Shown: positions 9,287-17,945 of the stretch, one piece after another
Layout of the letters: every line of letters begins with the position of its first letter
How positions within the stretch are numbered: the first letter of the stretch is position 1
Assembly (NCBI RefSeq): GCF_900099645.1
Contig: NZ_FMTL01000002.1
Location: 1,163,062 to 1,227,061, forward strand
Length of the DNA stretch: 64,000 nt
Direction: 5' to 3'
Source of the DNA: Pseudomonas peli
Lineage (GTDB): Bacteria > Pseudomonadota > Gammaproteobacteria > Pseudomonadales > Pseudomonadaceae
Made by a program: the position numbers and the translations under genes
The notes under the pieces: model-generated
The model's database searches: none
What the model was told of the DNA's origin: nothing
What the model saw: only the letters and a program-made list of their open reading frames with translations

Positions 9287-9685
9287 ATGTCCGCCCCTAC
9301 CTTGCCCCTAGTTTATTCCTGCTCTGGCTGCTCGAATGTAGCGCAACTAGCCAATACACTTGCTGTGCGCCTCGATCGGGCCGGATTGGCGGAAATGTCC
9401 TGCATCGCTGGCGTCGGCGGTCGAGTGGCTTCGCTGGTCAATCGGGCCAGCAGCGGCCGCCCGATTCTCGCGCTCGATGGTTGCAAGTTGGAGTGTGTAC
9501 GTGGCTGTCTTGAGCAGCATGGGGTCAAGGCCAACGTGCATATCATTCTCAGCAGCCTGGGTTTGAAGAAGCGCTACGGCGAAGACTTCAGCGGTGAAAC
9601 CGTTGACCTGGTGTATGGGGAAATGGTCGAGTTGATTGCCAGCGACCGGCGTTTGCACAATCTGCAACAGAGTGCCCAGGCCTGA
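9287..9685 (+). CDS. DGC-family putative zinc-binding protein
   Basis: 132-aa protein with CSGCSN near the N-terminus and the diagnostic ALDGCKLECVRGCLEQHG segment, which matches the DGC family of putative zinc-binding proteins (conserved Cys plus an Asp-Gly-Cys motif). Start at the ATG at 9287 with AAAGGAG upstream. It follows dnr by 38 bp on the same strand and is probably co-transcribed. The function is not established; a metal-related or redox-related role in anaerobic growth is an inference from context. Confidence 0.8.
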   Translation: MSAPTLPLVYSCSGCSNVAQLANTLAVRLDRAGLAEMSCIAGVGGRVASLVNRASSGRPILALDGCKLECVRGCLEQHGVKANVHIILSSLGLKKRYGEDFSGETVDLVYGEMVELIASDRRLHNLQQSAQA

Positions 9686-9751
9686 CGCGATTTCTACTCC
9701 TCAGGGTTATCTGCTGCGCTACAGCCTTAACACCGGTCACGTACTGAAGAG

Positions 9752-10252
9752 CTAACTTGCCTTGGCAGTTGCCTGCTGCGCCAGATCATCGCGCAGCACT
9801 TCCCCTACCCGGCATAACGAGCGCCACAAGCGCGGAGGCAGTTGATCGGGGTCGAGACTGTCGATTAGATTTTTCATTGCCAAGCCCAATTCAGTATCAC
9901 CCTCGATAACCAGACGTCGCCGGAAGAACAAGGTATCTGGGTCTTCCTGACGACTGGCAAGCAACACGAACTCACGCCAATTACCGCGGATGCATACATC
10001 AACAGGGGCCCGCGCGGCCATGCGCAAGCCTTCACGGTTTCGGGTGATGCACCACCCCAACTGCAGATCACTGACTTCTAAACGAAGCCAGCGGCCCTGC
10101 AGTAAATCGAACGCGCCCTCATTCACAGAAGCGGAAAAAAGGCGGGCTACAGCCGCTTCCAGCACCCAGCGTTGCAGGGTAAATGGCACATGCTTAGCCA
10201 GGCCTAAAAAAGGATCGGCGCTACGCAGCGCCCATTGCTGAACACTTAACAC
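9752..10252 (-). CDS. ubiT: Ubiquinone biosynthesis accessory factor, SCP2 domain
   Basis: 166-aa soluble protein with a sterol-carrier-protein-2 type fold (long helix then FDLLQGRWLRLEVSDLQLGWCIT). In the known system UbiT binds lipid quinone intermediates and supports oxygen-independent ubiquinone synthesis. It is the third gene of ubiU-ubiV-ubiT, and its start overlaps the ubiV stop region by 7 bp. The same trio precedes moeA-moaB in P. aeruginosa, which supports the call. Confidence 0.88.
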   Translation of the reverse strand: MLSVQQWALRSADPFLGLAKHVPFTLQRWVLEAAVARLFSASVNEGAFDLLQGRWLRLEVSDLQLGWCITRNREGLRMAARAPVDVCIRGNWREFVLLASRQEDPDTLFFRRRLVIEGDTELGLAMKNLIDSLDPDQLPPRLWRSLCRVGEVLRDDLAQQATAKAS

Positions 10253-11136
10253 AGGCCAGCCTCCTCCGCATTGAGCATGCCCGGACGGCCATGCCAGTAA
10301 CCATTGCAGCCTTGCGCCAGCAACGGCGGTAGGCCTCCTAGACGCACCGCATGGTAATCCGCTACCACCTGCGCCATGTCTTCAGCACGCGGGCTCAAAC
10401 GCAAACAATCAATGCCGCTACGCTGCAACGCCGGATAGTCGGCCAGCAGGTTATTCACTCTCGCCGAAAGCGTTTGAATACCGTTGAGGGTAAATAGCGC
10501 TTCACCCTCCTGGCTTAGCAACGGAATACCTTCGGGGTAGCTGATGCAGCAAAACTGACAGTCGTCCTTTGGCCGATTCTCCGCACGGGCGGTGAAGCAG
10601 CGTGCCGAATACGCCAAGGGCAGATGACCGTAGGCAAACAGTTCCACCTCAGGACGTGGCCGTCCCAGCGCATCGAGCTGCTTTAGACAATCATGCAGCA
10701 GCGCCGCCGAACACTCCACCGGCGGCACCCAGCGTTGCAAGCCACAGTCTTGCAACTCGGCCAAGGCCGGAGCGTTGTACAAATTGAGCGCAGGACCAGC
10801 GACAAAAGGCAGGCCCTGCTCATGCAACAGCTGTACGGCGCCCATGTCGTTGGCTTCCACCAAAAGCTCACCGTTGTGGCACAAACGCTTGAGGCTGGAC
10901 AGCTCGGAGGCAGCCTCGATCAACGCCAAACCGGAGATCACCAGTTCGGCCTTGGTGCACTCGCGCAGCTCGCGGGCCAACCCGAGCCAGTCGTCCAGCG
11001 ACAGGGCGCGGCGCTTGGAGCACACTGTTTCGCCCAAATAGATGATATCGAGCGGCTGGCTCGTCATCTCTGCGTAAAAATCCAGAAGCTTTTCGCGGCT
11101 CCAGTAAAACAAAACAGGGCCCAGACTCAATTTCAT
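10246..11136 (-). CDS. ubiV: Oxygen-independent ubiquinone hydroxylation protein, U32 family
   Basis: 296-aa U32-peptidase-family protein. With UbiU it forms an iron-sulfur heterodimer that hydroxylates ubiquinone precursors without O2. A Cys cluster (RCFTARAENRPKDDCQFCC) is consistent with [4Fe-4S] binding. Start taken at the ATG at 11136 (MKLSLGPVLFYW); the longer open frame runs into ubiU and is unlikely. The gap to ubiU is 7 bp, so the trio is one operon. Confidence 0.92.
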   Translation of the reverse strand: MKLSLGPVLFYWSREKLLDFYAEMTSQPLDIIYLGETVCSKRRALSLDDWLGLARELRECTKAELVISGLALIEAASELSSLKRLCHNGELLVEANDMGAVQLLHEQGLPFVAGPALNLYNAPALAELQDCGLQRWVPPVECSAALLHDCLKQLDALGRPRPEVELFAYGHLPLAYSARCFTARAENRPKDDCQFCCISYPEGIPLLSQEGEALFTLNGIQTLSARVNNLLADYPALQRSGIDCLRLSPRAEDMAQVVADYHAVRLGGLPPLLAQGCNGYWHGRPGMLNAEEAGLC

Positions 11137-11143
11137 AACCGCC

Positions 11144-12139
11144 TCACTGCCAGGAACGATGGTAGGCACCCAGAGTGCTTTGGCTGCCTTCCGACAACGT
11201 ATCGAGCGCACTGCGCCATTGCGGTAACACACTGAAATGCGCAGGAGCCTTGGCGTGAGCATCCAGTGCAGCGCGCCATACGCGAGTGACTTGTTCGACA
11301 TACGCAGGGCTGCGCTGGCGGCCTTCAATTTTCACAGCGGCAATGCCGATTTGCGCCAGTTGCGGAATTAGGTCCAGGGTATTCAGACTGGTCGGTTCTT
11401 CCAAGGCGTGGAAACGCTGGCCGTTGACCATAAAGCGTCCCTTGCACAGGGTTGGGTAACCCGCCGGCTCCCCAGGGCTGTAACGATCAATCAGCACACC
11501 TCCGAGGCGCGAGCTAAGCCCATCGGTATCCTCTTGCCAACGCACCGCTTTAGCCGGCGAACACACGCCGCATAAGTTGGGCGATTCACCCGTGACGTAG
11601 GACGACAAATGGCAACGCCCCTCGGCCATAATGCACAGGCTGCCGAAGGCGAAAACCTCCAGCGGCACCGTGCTTTTTTCCGCCACTTGGCCCACCTGCG
11701 CCAACGACAGCACACGCGGTAATACCGCACGGCGGATGTTGTAACGCTTTTGGTAGAACGTCAGCGCGGCAACATTTGTGGCTGATCCCTGCACGGACAA
11801 GTGCAAATTGAGATCAGGATAACGCCGGCTGGCGTATGCCAGCACACCTGGATCGGCAGCAATCAGTGCATCCACACCCAAATCAGCGGCTTGATCGACA
11901 GCCCGCTGCCAACGCGTCCAACCTTGCGGCTGAGCATAGGTATTGACCGCCACATAAAGCTGCTTGCCACGCTGACGAATCAATTGCAGGCCGTTATCCA
12001 GCTGCTTGTCATCGAAGTTAAGGCCGGCAAAATGGCGGGCATTGGTGTCATCACGAAAACCTACATAAATAGCGTCCGCACCTTGCTGCAAGGCCGCCTT
12101 GAGGGCGGGCAAACTGCCCGCCGGACATACCAGATGCAT
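11144..12139 (-). CDS. ubiU: Oxygen-independent ubiquinone hydroxylation protein, U32 family
   Basis: 331-aa U32-family protein starting MHLVCPAGSLPALKAALQQGADAIYVG, the family's typical N-terminus. Iron-sulfur cysteines are visible in CIMAEGRCHLSSYVTG and NLCGVCSP, and the closing motif IGIAAVKIEGRQRSPAYV is characteristic. It is the first gene of ubiUVT, with an Anr/Dnr box centred about 66 bp upstream of the start, so the pathway should be induced when oxygen-dependent hydroxylases cannot work. This supplies quinone for the nitrate and NO reductases encoded here. Confidence 0.94.
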   Translation of the reverse strand: MHLVCPAGSLPALKAALQQGADAIYVGFRDDTNARHFAGLNFDDKQLDNGLQLIRQRGKQLYVAVNTYAQPQGWTRWQRAVDQAADLGVDALIAADPGVLAYASRRYPDLNLHLSVQGSATNVAALTFYQKRYNIRRAVLPRVLSLAQVGQVAEKSTVPLEVFAFGSLCIMAEGRCHLSSYVTGESPNLCGVCSPAKAVRWQEDTDGLSSRLGGVLIDRYSPGEPAGYPTLCKGRFMVNGQRFHALEEPTSLNTLDLIPQLAQIGIAAVKIEGRQRSPAYVEQVTRVWRAALDAHAKAPAHFSVLPQWRSALDTLSEGSQSTLGAYHRSWQ

Positions 12140-12198
12140 GCTGAAACCCTCTGTCTAAAAGCGTGACGACACTCTAGGGTGCTCGCCAGGATTGCCCC

Positions 12199-12212
12199 TT
12201 GACGCTGGTCAA
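12199..12212. promoter_or_regulatory. Anr/Dnr box TTGACGCTGGTCAA upstream of ubiU
   Basis: TTGAC-N4-GTCAA, a perfect FNR-type dyad in the 79-bp gap between moeA and ubiU. Its spacing to the ubiU start fits a class II activator site for ubiUVT. Confidence 0.85.
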
Positions 12213-12218
12213 GTCGGT

Positions 12219-13457
12219 TCAGTGCAACAGACTGTCAAAGAGCAGAAAGTCAATTAGCTCACCCTCCACCAAAGTGCGCTGACACTCGACAATCGCCAGG
12301 CCATCAGCCCAGCATGCGGCGGTGAGCATTGCCGAACCTTGCTTGGCATGCGGCACCGCGCACAGTTGCCCCGCGGACAGCTGCAAACGCGCACGCAAGT
12401 ACTGCCGGCGGCTATTGGCCTTGCTCCAAGTGAAACCGGCCGCAATACGCAGCGGCTGCGGCATAACCTCGCGACAACCTTGAGCGCGCAGCAGAAAAGG
12501 CCGTGCCACCACCAGGGCGGTAATCAGCGCCGCAGCCGGGTTGCCCGGCAAGCCAATCCAGGGTGTGCCGCAGATATGGCCGAACGCCAGCGGCTTGCCC
12601 GGCTGGATCGCCAACCGCCACAGCTGCAACTCGCCCAATTCACTGACAGCCTGCTTGAGGTGATCCTCCTCGCCCACCGACACCCCACCGGTGCTGATCA
12701 ACACATCACACTGCGCAGCAGCCAAACGCAACGCCGCGCAGCTGACATCCAGCTCGTCGATCAACAGCACACTGTCATCCACATCACAGCCCAGACCACG
12801 CAAAATGGCTGCGATGCTGTAGCGGTTGGCATTGTAGATTTGTCCGGCCTGGAGCGCTTCGCCCGGTTCGCGCAACTCATTGCCACTGCTCAATAAGCAC
12901 ACGCGCAGGCGCCGATACACCAATACCTCGGCAACGCCCAGGCTAGCCAGTAGCCCCAACTCTTGCGGGCGCAAACGCTGCCCTACCTTCAGCACGCAGC
13001 TGTCTACGGCAAATTCCTCGCCGCAACGGCGTACATGGCTGCCCAACTCGGTCGCGGGCACACGCACAGTAACGCCCTCCTCTTCGGCCTGCTCCTGCGC
13101 CACCACACTGTCGGCGCCGGGCGGCAGCGGTGCACCGGTGAAAATACGCACCGCATGCCCAGCAGGTAGCGCATACAAGGCGCTGTCGCCCGCCGCAATG
13201 CGCCCGGCCAGGGGTAGCCAGGCACCTTGAGCAGGCACATCTGCAGCACGTAGTGCATAACCATCCATGGCGCTGTTGTCCCACGCGGGCATTGGCCAAG
13301 GCGCTCGCACATCCTCGGCGAGCACCCTGCCGGCGGCCTCACTCAGCGCGACGCGCTCTCTAGGCAGCGCGGTAGGCACACGGGTCAGTAGCTCGGCGAT
13401 GGCCTGATCAACTGGACGTAAGCTTTGGCCATGCGCATCACAACCGCAGGCACTCAT
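12219..13457 (-). CDS. moeA: Molybdopterin molybdotransferase
   Basis: 412-aa enzyme that inserts molybdate into adenylated molybdopterin. Recognisable segments are MPAWDNSAMDGYAL in domain 1, IFTGAPLPPGADSVV, the MoaB/Mog-like core DVLISTGGVSVGEEDH and IQPGKPLAFG, and a C-terminal beta domain. It overlaps moaB by 4 bp and follows it in the same transcription unit. Needed for the bis-MGD cofactor of NarG. Confidence 0.95.
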   Translation of the reverse strand: MSACGCDAHGQSLRPVDQAIAELLTRVPTALPRERVALSEAAGRVLAEDVRAPWPMPAWDNSAMDGYALRAADVPAQGAWLPLAGRIAAGDSALYALPAGHAVRIFTGAPLPPGADSVVAQEQAEEEGVTVRVPATELGSHVRRCGEEFAVDSCVLKVGQRLRPQELGLLASLGVAEVLVYRRLRVCLLSSGNELREPGEALQAGQIYNANRYSIAAILRGLGCDVDDSVLLIDELDVSCAALRLAAAQCDVLISTGGVSVGEEDHLKQAVSELGELQLWRLAIQPGKPLAFGHICGTPWIGLPGNPAAALITALVVARPFLLRAQGCREVMPQPLRIAAGFTWSKANSRRQYLRARLQLSAGQLCAVPHAKQGSAMLTAACWADGLAIVECQRTLVEGELIDFLLFDSLLH

Positions 13458-14008
13458 GACCGACTACCGCAAGCGCTGACCGGTTGTTGCGGTAGCTGTT
13501 TGAGGTGCGGGACAAAATTGCACGGCCTCGTACGGCTATCCAGTTGCTCCAGCAGAATCTTGTTCCAAGCGGTGCGACATGCGCCCGGCGATCCCGGTAC
13601 GCAGCACACCAACGTGCCATTGCTGATACCTGCCAGCGCGCGAGACTGCACAGTGGAGGTACCGATTTCCGCAAGCGATACCTGACGGAACAACTCGCCA
13701 AAACCGTCCACCGATTTATCTAGCAAAGGCATCACCGCCTGCGGGGTGTTGTCGCGCGCAGTGAAACCAGTACCGCCAGTGATCAACACCGCTTGCACCA
13801 ATGGGTCGGCAATCCAGGTGCAAAGGCGCGCACGGATCTGCCAGATGTCATCCGGCACAATGGCGCGCTCGAACAGGGCATGACCCGCCGATTCCAGGCC
13901 TTCGATTAAAGTTAGGCCCGATGTGTCGGTAGCCAAGGTGCGAGTATCGCTGACGGTGAGCACTGCAATACGCAATGAGTGAAATACGTCGCTGGATAAA
14001 TGGGCCAT
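13454..14008 (-). CDS. moaB: Molybdenum cofactor biosynthesis protein B
   Basis: 184-aa MoaB/Mog-family protein for molybdopterin adenylation. Core motifs LRIAVLTVSDTRT, LITGGTGFTARDNTPQAV and CVPGSPGACRTAWNKI are clear. Start at the ATG at 14008 (MAHLSSDVF); a longer open frame to 14122 crosses the promoter box and is rejected. First gene of moaB-moeA. An Anr/Dnr box lies about 107 bp upstream, shared with the divergent DUF3079 gene. The C-terminal tail beyond the core is longer than usual. Confidence 0.93.
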   Translation of the reverse strand: MAHLSSDVFHSLRIAVLTVSDTRTLATDTSGLTLIEGLESAGHALFERAIVPDDIWQIRARLCTWIADPLVQAVLITGGTGFTARDNTPQAVMPLLDKSVDGFGELFRQVSLAEIGTSTVQSRALAGISNGTLVCCVPGSPGACRTAWNKILLEQLDSRTRPCNFVPHLKQLPQQPVSACGSRS

Positions 14009-14108
14009 GATGCAAACCTCCAAGAGTTTCTTGCGCGCAGCCTGCACCGTCCGCACAAGCACGCCCATTCCCCGTTGGAGGTATGCCCCATGGGCAATCT
14101 GTGCAGAC

Positions 14109-14122
14109 TTGATCGAGATCAA
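14109..14122. promoter_or_regulatory. Anr/Dnr box TTGATCGAGATCAA between moaB and the DUF3079 gene
   Basis: Perfect TTGAT-N4-ATCAA palindrome in the divergent intergenic region. Its centre is about 67 bp from the GTG of the gene on the right, so it probably drives that gene and possibly moaB-moeA as well. Confidence 0.85.
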
Positions 14123-14181
14123 GGCTCAACCCCGGCAGGGGCCTAACCTGAGTGCATATACTGGCCTAGAGGGACTGCCCT

Positions 14182-14400
14182 GTGAGCAAAATATTCCCCC
14201 TGCAACCCAAACATCCGGAACGCATCTGCTGGGGCTGCGACCGCTACTGCGCGAAAGATGATTTGGCTTGCGGTAACGGCTCAGAGCGCACCATGCACCC
14301 CATGGAAATGTTCGGGGATGACTGGCAGCTGGGTGGCGAGTGGGGCATTGAACCACCGGACGACAGCGCAAAGCCTAAGCGTGATCAGAAAACACCTTAA
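14182..14400 (+). CDS. Small Cys-rich protein, DUF3079-like
   Basis: 72-aa protein with a GTG start preceded by AGAGGGA. The core HPERICWGCDRYCAKDDLACGNGSERTMHP holds four cysteines that could bind a metal, followed by DDW, GEWG and IEP. It matches my recollection of the DUF3079 family, small proteins found near anaerobic genes in Pseudomonas. The function is unknown. The Anr/Dnr box upstream suggests anaerobic expression. Confidence 0.75.
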   Translation: MSKIFPLQPKHPERICWGCDRYCAKDDLACGNGSERTMHPMEMFGDDWQLGGEWGIEPPDDSAKPKRDQKTP

Positions 14401-14407
14401 TCCGCCA

Positions 14408-14866
14408 TTAGGTTTCACCACTCCAACGCTGCGCGGCGTGCTGATCGCTGGCACGCGCCTCAACCCATTGCTGCGTAATGCCGTTGTGCTCTTTCTTCCA
14501 AAACGGGGCGCGGGTTTTCAGGTAGTCCATGATAAAAGCACAGGCCTCGAACGCCGCTTGCCGATGCGCGCTGCTGACCCCAACAAACACGATTGGTGCG
14601 CTGGGCAATAACAGCCCAACACGGTGCACAATTTCCACCGTAAACAAGGGCCAGCGTGCGCGGGCCTCAGTCTCGATTGCTGCGAGGGCTTTTTCTGTCA
14701 TGCCCGGGTAGTGTTCTAGAAACAGCCCATGCACAGCATGCGCTTCGTTGTAATCACGCACATAACCGACAAAGCTGACCACTGCCCCGACACCTTGATG
14801 ACGACCGTGCATGGCATTGAGCAGCTCACCACCGTCGAACAGTTCGCCGCGCACCACAATACTCAT
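14408..14866 (-). CDS. moaE: Molybdopterin synthase catalytic subunit
   Basis: 152-aa large subunit of molybdopterin synthase, which converts cyclic pyranopterin monophosphate to molybdopterin with sulfur from MoaD. Family segments visible: GAVVSFVGYVRD, LFLEHYPGMTEKALAAIE, HRVGLLLPSAPIVFVGVSSAHRQAAFEAC, and the catalytic lysine in the FWKKE region. It starts one base after the moaD stop, so the two are coupled. Confidence 0.95.
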   Translation of the reverse strand: MSIVVRGELFDGGELLNAMHGRHQGVGAVVSFVGYVRDYNEAHAVHGLFLEHYPGMTEKALAAIETEARARWPLFTVEIVHRVGLLLPSAPIVFVGVSSAHRQAAFEACAFIMDYLKTRAPFWKKEHNGITQQWVEARASDQHAAQRWSGET

Positions 14867-14867
14867 T

Positions 14868-15116
14868 TCAACCTCCGGTCACAGGCGGAAAGAAGGCCAC
14901 GTCGTCGCCGTCACTCAACGATTCATTGAGATTACACAGCTCTTGATTGCGCGCGCACATCAAGTTATTAGCAGCCAGCTCGACCCAACAACCGCCTCGC
15001 ACAACCAACAGTTCGCGCAGCGCACCAATGGTCGTCAGCGCGGGTTGCCAGGCCAGCTGTTCGTGTTCTAAACCTAATTGTTCGCGGTAACGAGCAAAGT
15101 AATGAATGGTGAGCAT
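14868..15116 (-). CDS. moaD: Molybdopterin synthase sulfur carrier subunit
   Basis: 82-aa ubiquitin-like protein (MLTIHYFARYREQLGLEHEQL) ending in the required double glycine (FFPPVTGG), whose C-terminus is thiocarboxylated. Directly precedes moaE with a one-base gap. The motif NESLSDGDDVAFFPPVTGG is typical. Confidence 0.95.
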   Translation of the reverse strand: MLTIHYFARYREQLGLEHEQLAWQPALTTIGALRELLVVRGGCWVELAANNLMCARNQELCNLNESLSDGDDVAFFPPVTGG

Positions 15117-15135
15117 GAGTGACTTCCTTAAATTG

Positions 15136-15783
15136 TTAGGGAGCCAGGCGTTCGCGGCTCCAGCCCGAATCTTGCTTTAGATAATTGATACGATCATGTA
15201 GGCGATCAGGGCGACCTTGCCAGAACTCGATCCGCTGCATCGATAGGCGATAACCACCCCAGTCCTGAGGACGGGCGGGGACGCTTTGCACGTGCTGCTG
15301 CTGAACCTGATCCATCCGTGATTCCAGCTCATCACGACTGGCAACAGGCTGACTCTGCGGACTGGCAATACACGCTAAACGGCTGAGCAATGGCCGGCTG
15401 TGAAAATAACGGTCCGATTCATCGGCGGTGACTCTTTCAATCACCCCCTCTACACGCACTTGACGCTCTAGTCCTGGCCAATGAAAGGTCGCGGCGGCAT
15501 ATGGGTTCAGCACGAAATCTACACCTTTGGCACTGCCATAGTGGCTGTAAAAGATCAGCCCCTCGGCCTCCAGTGCTTTAAGTAGAACCACTCGACCATG
15601 TGGCCGGCCATAGCCGTCAACGCTGGCTAAGAACATCGCATTGGCCTCCACAGGAGCCACCTCATACTCAATGGCCTGGAGTAACCAAGCCTGCAAAAGA
15701 CTGACTGGCTCGTCACCTAATTGACTCTCTAAAAGAGCATCACACTGGTAATTGCGCCGCATATTTTGCAAGTACTCACTCAT
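15136..15783 (-). CDS. pdxH: Pyridoxamine/pyridoxine 5'-phosphate oxidase
   Basis: 215-aa FMN enzyme making pyridoxal 5'-phosphate from PNP or PMP, the usual length for the family. N-terminal MRRNYQCDALLESQLGDEPVSLLQAWL, the FMN-binding GRVVLLKALEAEGLIFYSHYGSAKG and the C-terminal IEFWQGRPDRLHDRI-RLAP signature are all present. Start at the ATG at 15783. It sits between moaC and moaD, which is odd because the reaction normally uses O2; see findings. Confidence 0.95.
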   Translation of the reverse strand: MSEYLQNMRRNYQCDALLESQLGDEPVSLLQAWLLQAIEYEVAPVEANAMFLASVDGYGRPHGRVVLLKALEAEGLIFYSHYGSAKGVDFVLNPYAAATFHWPGLERQVRVEGVIERVTADESDRYFHSRPLLSRLACIASPQSQPVASRDELESRMDQVQQQHVQSVPARPQDWGGYRLSMQRIEFWQGRPDRLHDRINYLKQDSGWSRERLAP

Positions 15784-15849
15784 GACAATGGCTCCAGATT
15801 GACGGTGTGCCCATATCAACAGTTCGCCACATGCGCGTCTTGATGAAAC

Positions 15850-16317
15850 TCAAGGTGCAGAAAAATCTCCGGAGGCGCCGCCACTTTTTTCAAGCAGACG
15901 CACAGACTCTATTTGCATGCCCCGATCCACTGCTTTGCACATGTCATAAATGGTCAGCGCGGCGATGCTGGCGGCGGCCAATGCCTCCATTTCCACCCCG
16001 GTCTGTCCGGTCAATTTGCAGCGCGCCCTAATGCGTACACAGTCATCGCCCTCAGCCTGTAACTCGACGTTGACACTGCTCAGCATTAGCGAATGGCATA
16101 AAGGGATCAGGTCTGCGGTTTTCTTGGCCGCCTGGATGCCGGCAATCCGCGCCACGGCAAATACATCGCCTTTGGGGTGACCGCCGGCGACGATCATCTG
16201 CAAGGTGGTCGGTAGCATGCGCACACGGGCTTCAGCCAAGGCGTCACGGGTGGTCGGTTGCTTGTCGGAGACGTCGACCATATTGGCGCGGCCCTGGGCA
16301 TCAAGGTGAGTCAGCAT
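15850..16317 (-). CDS. moaC: Cyclic pyranopterin monophosphate synthase
   Basis: 155-aa enzyme working with MoaA in the first step of molybdenum cofactor synthesis. Clear motifs: [64 protein letters not shown]. Its start lies 16 bp after the norR1 stop on the same strand, so read-through from norR1 is likely. No moaA is present in the window. Confidence 0.96.
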   Translation of the reverse strand: MLTHLDAQGRANMVDVSDKQPTTRDALAEARVRMLPTTLQMIVAGGHPKGDVFAVARIAGIQAAKKTADLIPLCHSLMLSSVNVELQAEGDDCVRIRARCKLTGQTGVEMEALAAASIAALTIYDMCKAVDRGMQIESVRLLEKSGGASGDFSAP

Positions 16318-16333
16318 TGTGGTTCCTCATGGG

Positions 16334-17863
16334 TCAGATCAGATTGAGACGACGCGCCAGTTTGCGCAGGTTGCTCGGGTCCATCTGCAAATCACGGGCA
16401 GCCGCAGCCCACTTACCCTGACAGCGCGTCAAAGTGGCGCTGATCAGCTCGCGCTGGAAATGCCCCATCGCTGTGTGCATTGCTTCGACGCAACTGGACA
16501 GCTGGACGGGCACCTGTTTTTGCCCACTGACAGGGGCGTTGTCCAGCCCCAGCCAGGGCACTTCGATGCTCAGCAGCGCGGTGCGTGATTGCGCCTGGCT
16601 GAGTACCTTGAGCGCTGCCCGACTGATCACATGCTCCAGCTCACGCACATTTCCGGGCCATTCGTAGTTCAGCAGTACGCGCTCTGCATCGCCGGACAGA
16701 CGCAAACAGCGCAGACCAAGCCGGGCACGGTTGAGTTCCAGAAAGTGTCCCGCAAGCTCCAACACATCACGGCCGCGCTCACGCAGCGGCGGAATATGCA
16801 CCGGGTATACTGAAAGACGGTGATAGAGGTCGGGACGGAAACGCCCTTCACGCACCTCCTCCCACAACCGTCGATTGGTAGCCGCAATAACCCGCACATC
16901 GACATGCCGCGGCTGGTCAGCACCTAAACGCTGGATCTCACCGTTTTGCAACGCTCTCAACAACTTGGCCTGAATAGACAGGGGCAGCTCGCCAATTTCA
17001 TCGAGAAACAAAGTGCCGCCATTTGCGGCCTCAAAGCGGCCGGGACGATCTTGCCCCGCGCCAGAGAAGGCGCCGCGGGTATGTCCAAACAATTCACTTT
17101 CAGCTAGGGTTTCCGGCAACGCAGCGCAGTTCACATACACCAGCGGTTTGCGCGCACGGGGCGAATGCGCGTGTAGCCAACGGGCAAATAGCTCTTTGCC
17201 CACACCGGTTTCACCTTGTAGCAGCACGGGCAGGTCGGAGTCAGCTACTACACCCAACTCATCGAGCAGTTCGCGCAGCACCGCGCTGCTACCCAGAATC
17301 ATCGACTGGGTGTCGCCGCTATCGTCCACATGCTCCCCCCGGGCCAGACGCAAACTACGCACTTCACCTTCCAACCGACTGACGCGCAAACTAGTTTCAA
17401 GCAGCCAGATGTAACTCTGCAAACGCTGGCGGGCATGGCTATTGAAGTGCCCGGGCTTGAGCGCATCAAATGTCACCGCGCCCCACAAACTGCCTTCCAA
17501 ATAAAGGCTCATACCCATGCAATCATGCACCGGCAGGGGTTCATCGGGGTTGTCTGCGAACAAACCGTCAAAAGGGTCTGGAAGATCGCTGTCCGCTTCG
17601 AATTGTAAGGGTTCGCGCTGCGCCAGTATCTGCGCCAGACGAGGGTGGCGCGCAAGGCTAAAGCTGCGCCCAAGCACCTCATGGGCCAACCCCACCGCCG
17701 CCTGCGGGCGCAGGCTTTCTCCGTCCAAACGCATTAGCACTACGGCACTGCAGGCGAACTCTGCACGCAGGCAAGCGACCAAACGCTGCATGCGAATGGC
17801 CGGCGGTAATTCACTGGCCAGATCGGCCAACAGGCCACTCTGCAGCGGGGTCAAATTTACCAT
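16334..17863 (-). CDS. norR: Sigma-54-dependent NO-sensing activator NorR, copy 1
   Basis: 509-aa activator. GAF domain about 1-180 with candidate mononuclear-iron ligands (R75 in RHPRL, C115 in PVHDCMGMSLY and the surrounding Asp residues), AAA+ domain about 190-425 (Walker A GETGVGKE, Walker B GGTLFLDEIGE) and a C-terminal Fis-type HTH (KWAAAARDLQMDPSNLRKLARRL). The sigma-54 contact loop reads GAFSGA where E. coli NorR has GAFTGA. It is divergent from ytfE1, with two GGT-N7-ACC sites next to its start, and followed by moaC after 16 bp. Paralogue of 43892-45427. Confidence 0.94.
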   Translation of the reverse strand: MVNLTPLQSGLLADLASELPPAIRMQRLVACLRAEFACSAVVLMRLDGESLRPQAAVGLAHEVLGRSFSLARHPRLAQILAQREPLQFEADSDLPDPFDGLFADNPDEPLPVHDCMGMSLYLEGSLWGAVTFDALKPGHFNSHARQRLQSYIWLLETSLRVSRLEGEVRSLRLARGEHVDDSGDTQSMILGSSAVLRELLDELGVVADSDLPVLLQGETGVGKELFARWLHAHSPRARKPLVYVNCAALPETLAESELFGHTRGAFSGAGQDRPGRFEAANGGTLFLDEIGELPLSIQAKLLRALQNGEIQRLGADQPRHVDVRVIAATNRRLWEEVREGRFRPDLYHRLSVYPVHIPPLRERGRDVLELAGHFLELNRARLGLRCLRLSGDAERVLLNYEWPGNVRELEHVISRAALKVLSQAQSRTALLSIEVPWLGLDNAPVSGQKQVPVQLSSCVEAMHTAMGHFQRELISATLTRCQGKWAAAARDLQMDPSNLRKLARRLNLI

Positions 17864-17880
17864 TTCAGGTACCGGGCACC
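17849..17880. promoter_or_regulatory. Two NorR-type enhancer sites, GGT-N7-ACC
   Basis: GGTCAAATTTACC at 17849-17861 and GGTACCGGGCACC at 17868-17880 both fit the GGT-N7-ACC target described for Ralstonia NorR. The first overlaps the start of norR1, suggesting autoregulation. They lie about 70-100 bp upstream of the -24/-12 promoter for ytfE1. Confidence 0.7.
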
Positions 17881-17923
17881 TTGAAGATGCCTAGTAGATT
17901 AAACCTCTAATACCTGCAAACCT

Positions 17924-17937
17924 TTGATTTGCATCAA
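17924..17937. promoter_or_regulatory. Anr/Dnr box TTGATTTGCATCAA upstream of ytfE1
   Basis: Perfect TTGAT-N4-ATCAA dyad between the NorR sites and the sigma-54-like promoter. It gives ytfE1 possible dual control by Dnr/Anr and NorR. Confidence 0.85.
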
Positions 17938-17945
17938 GCCTGAAC

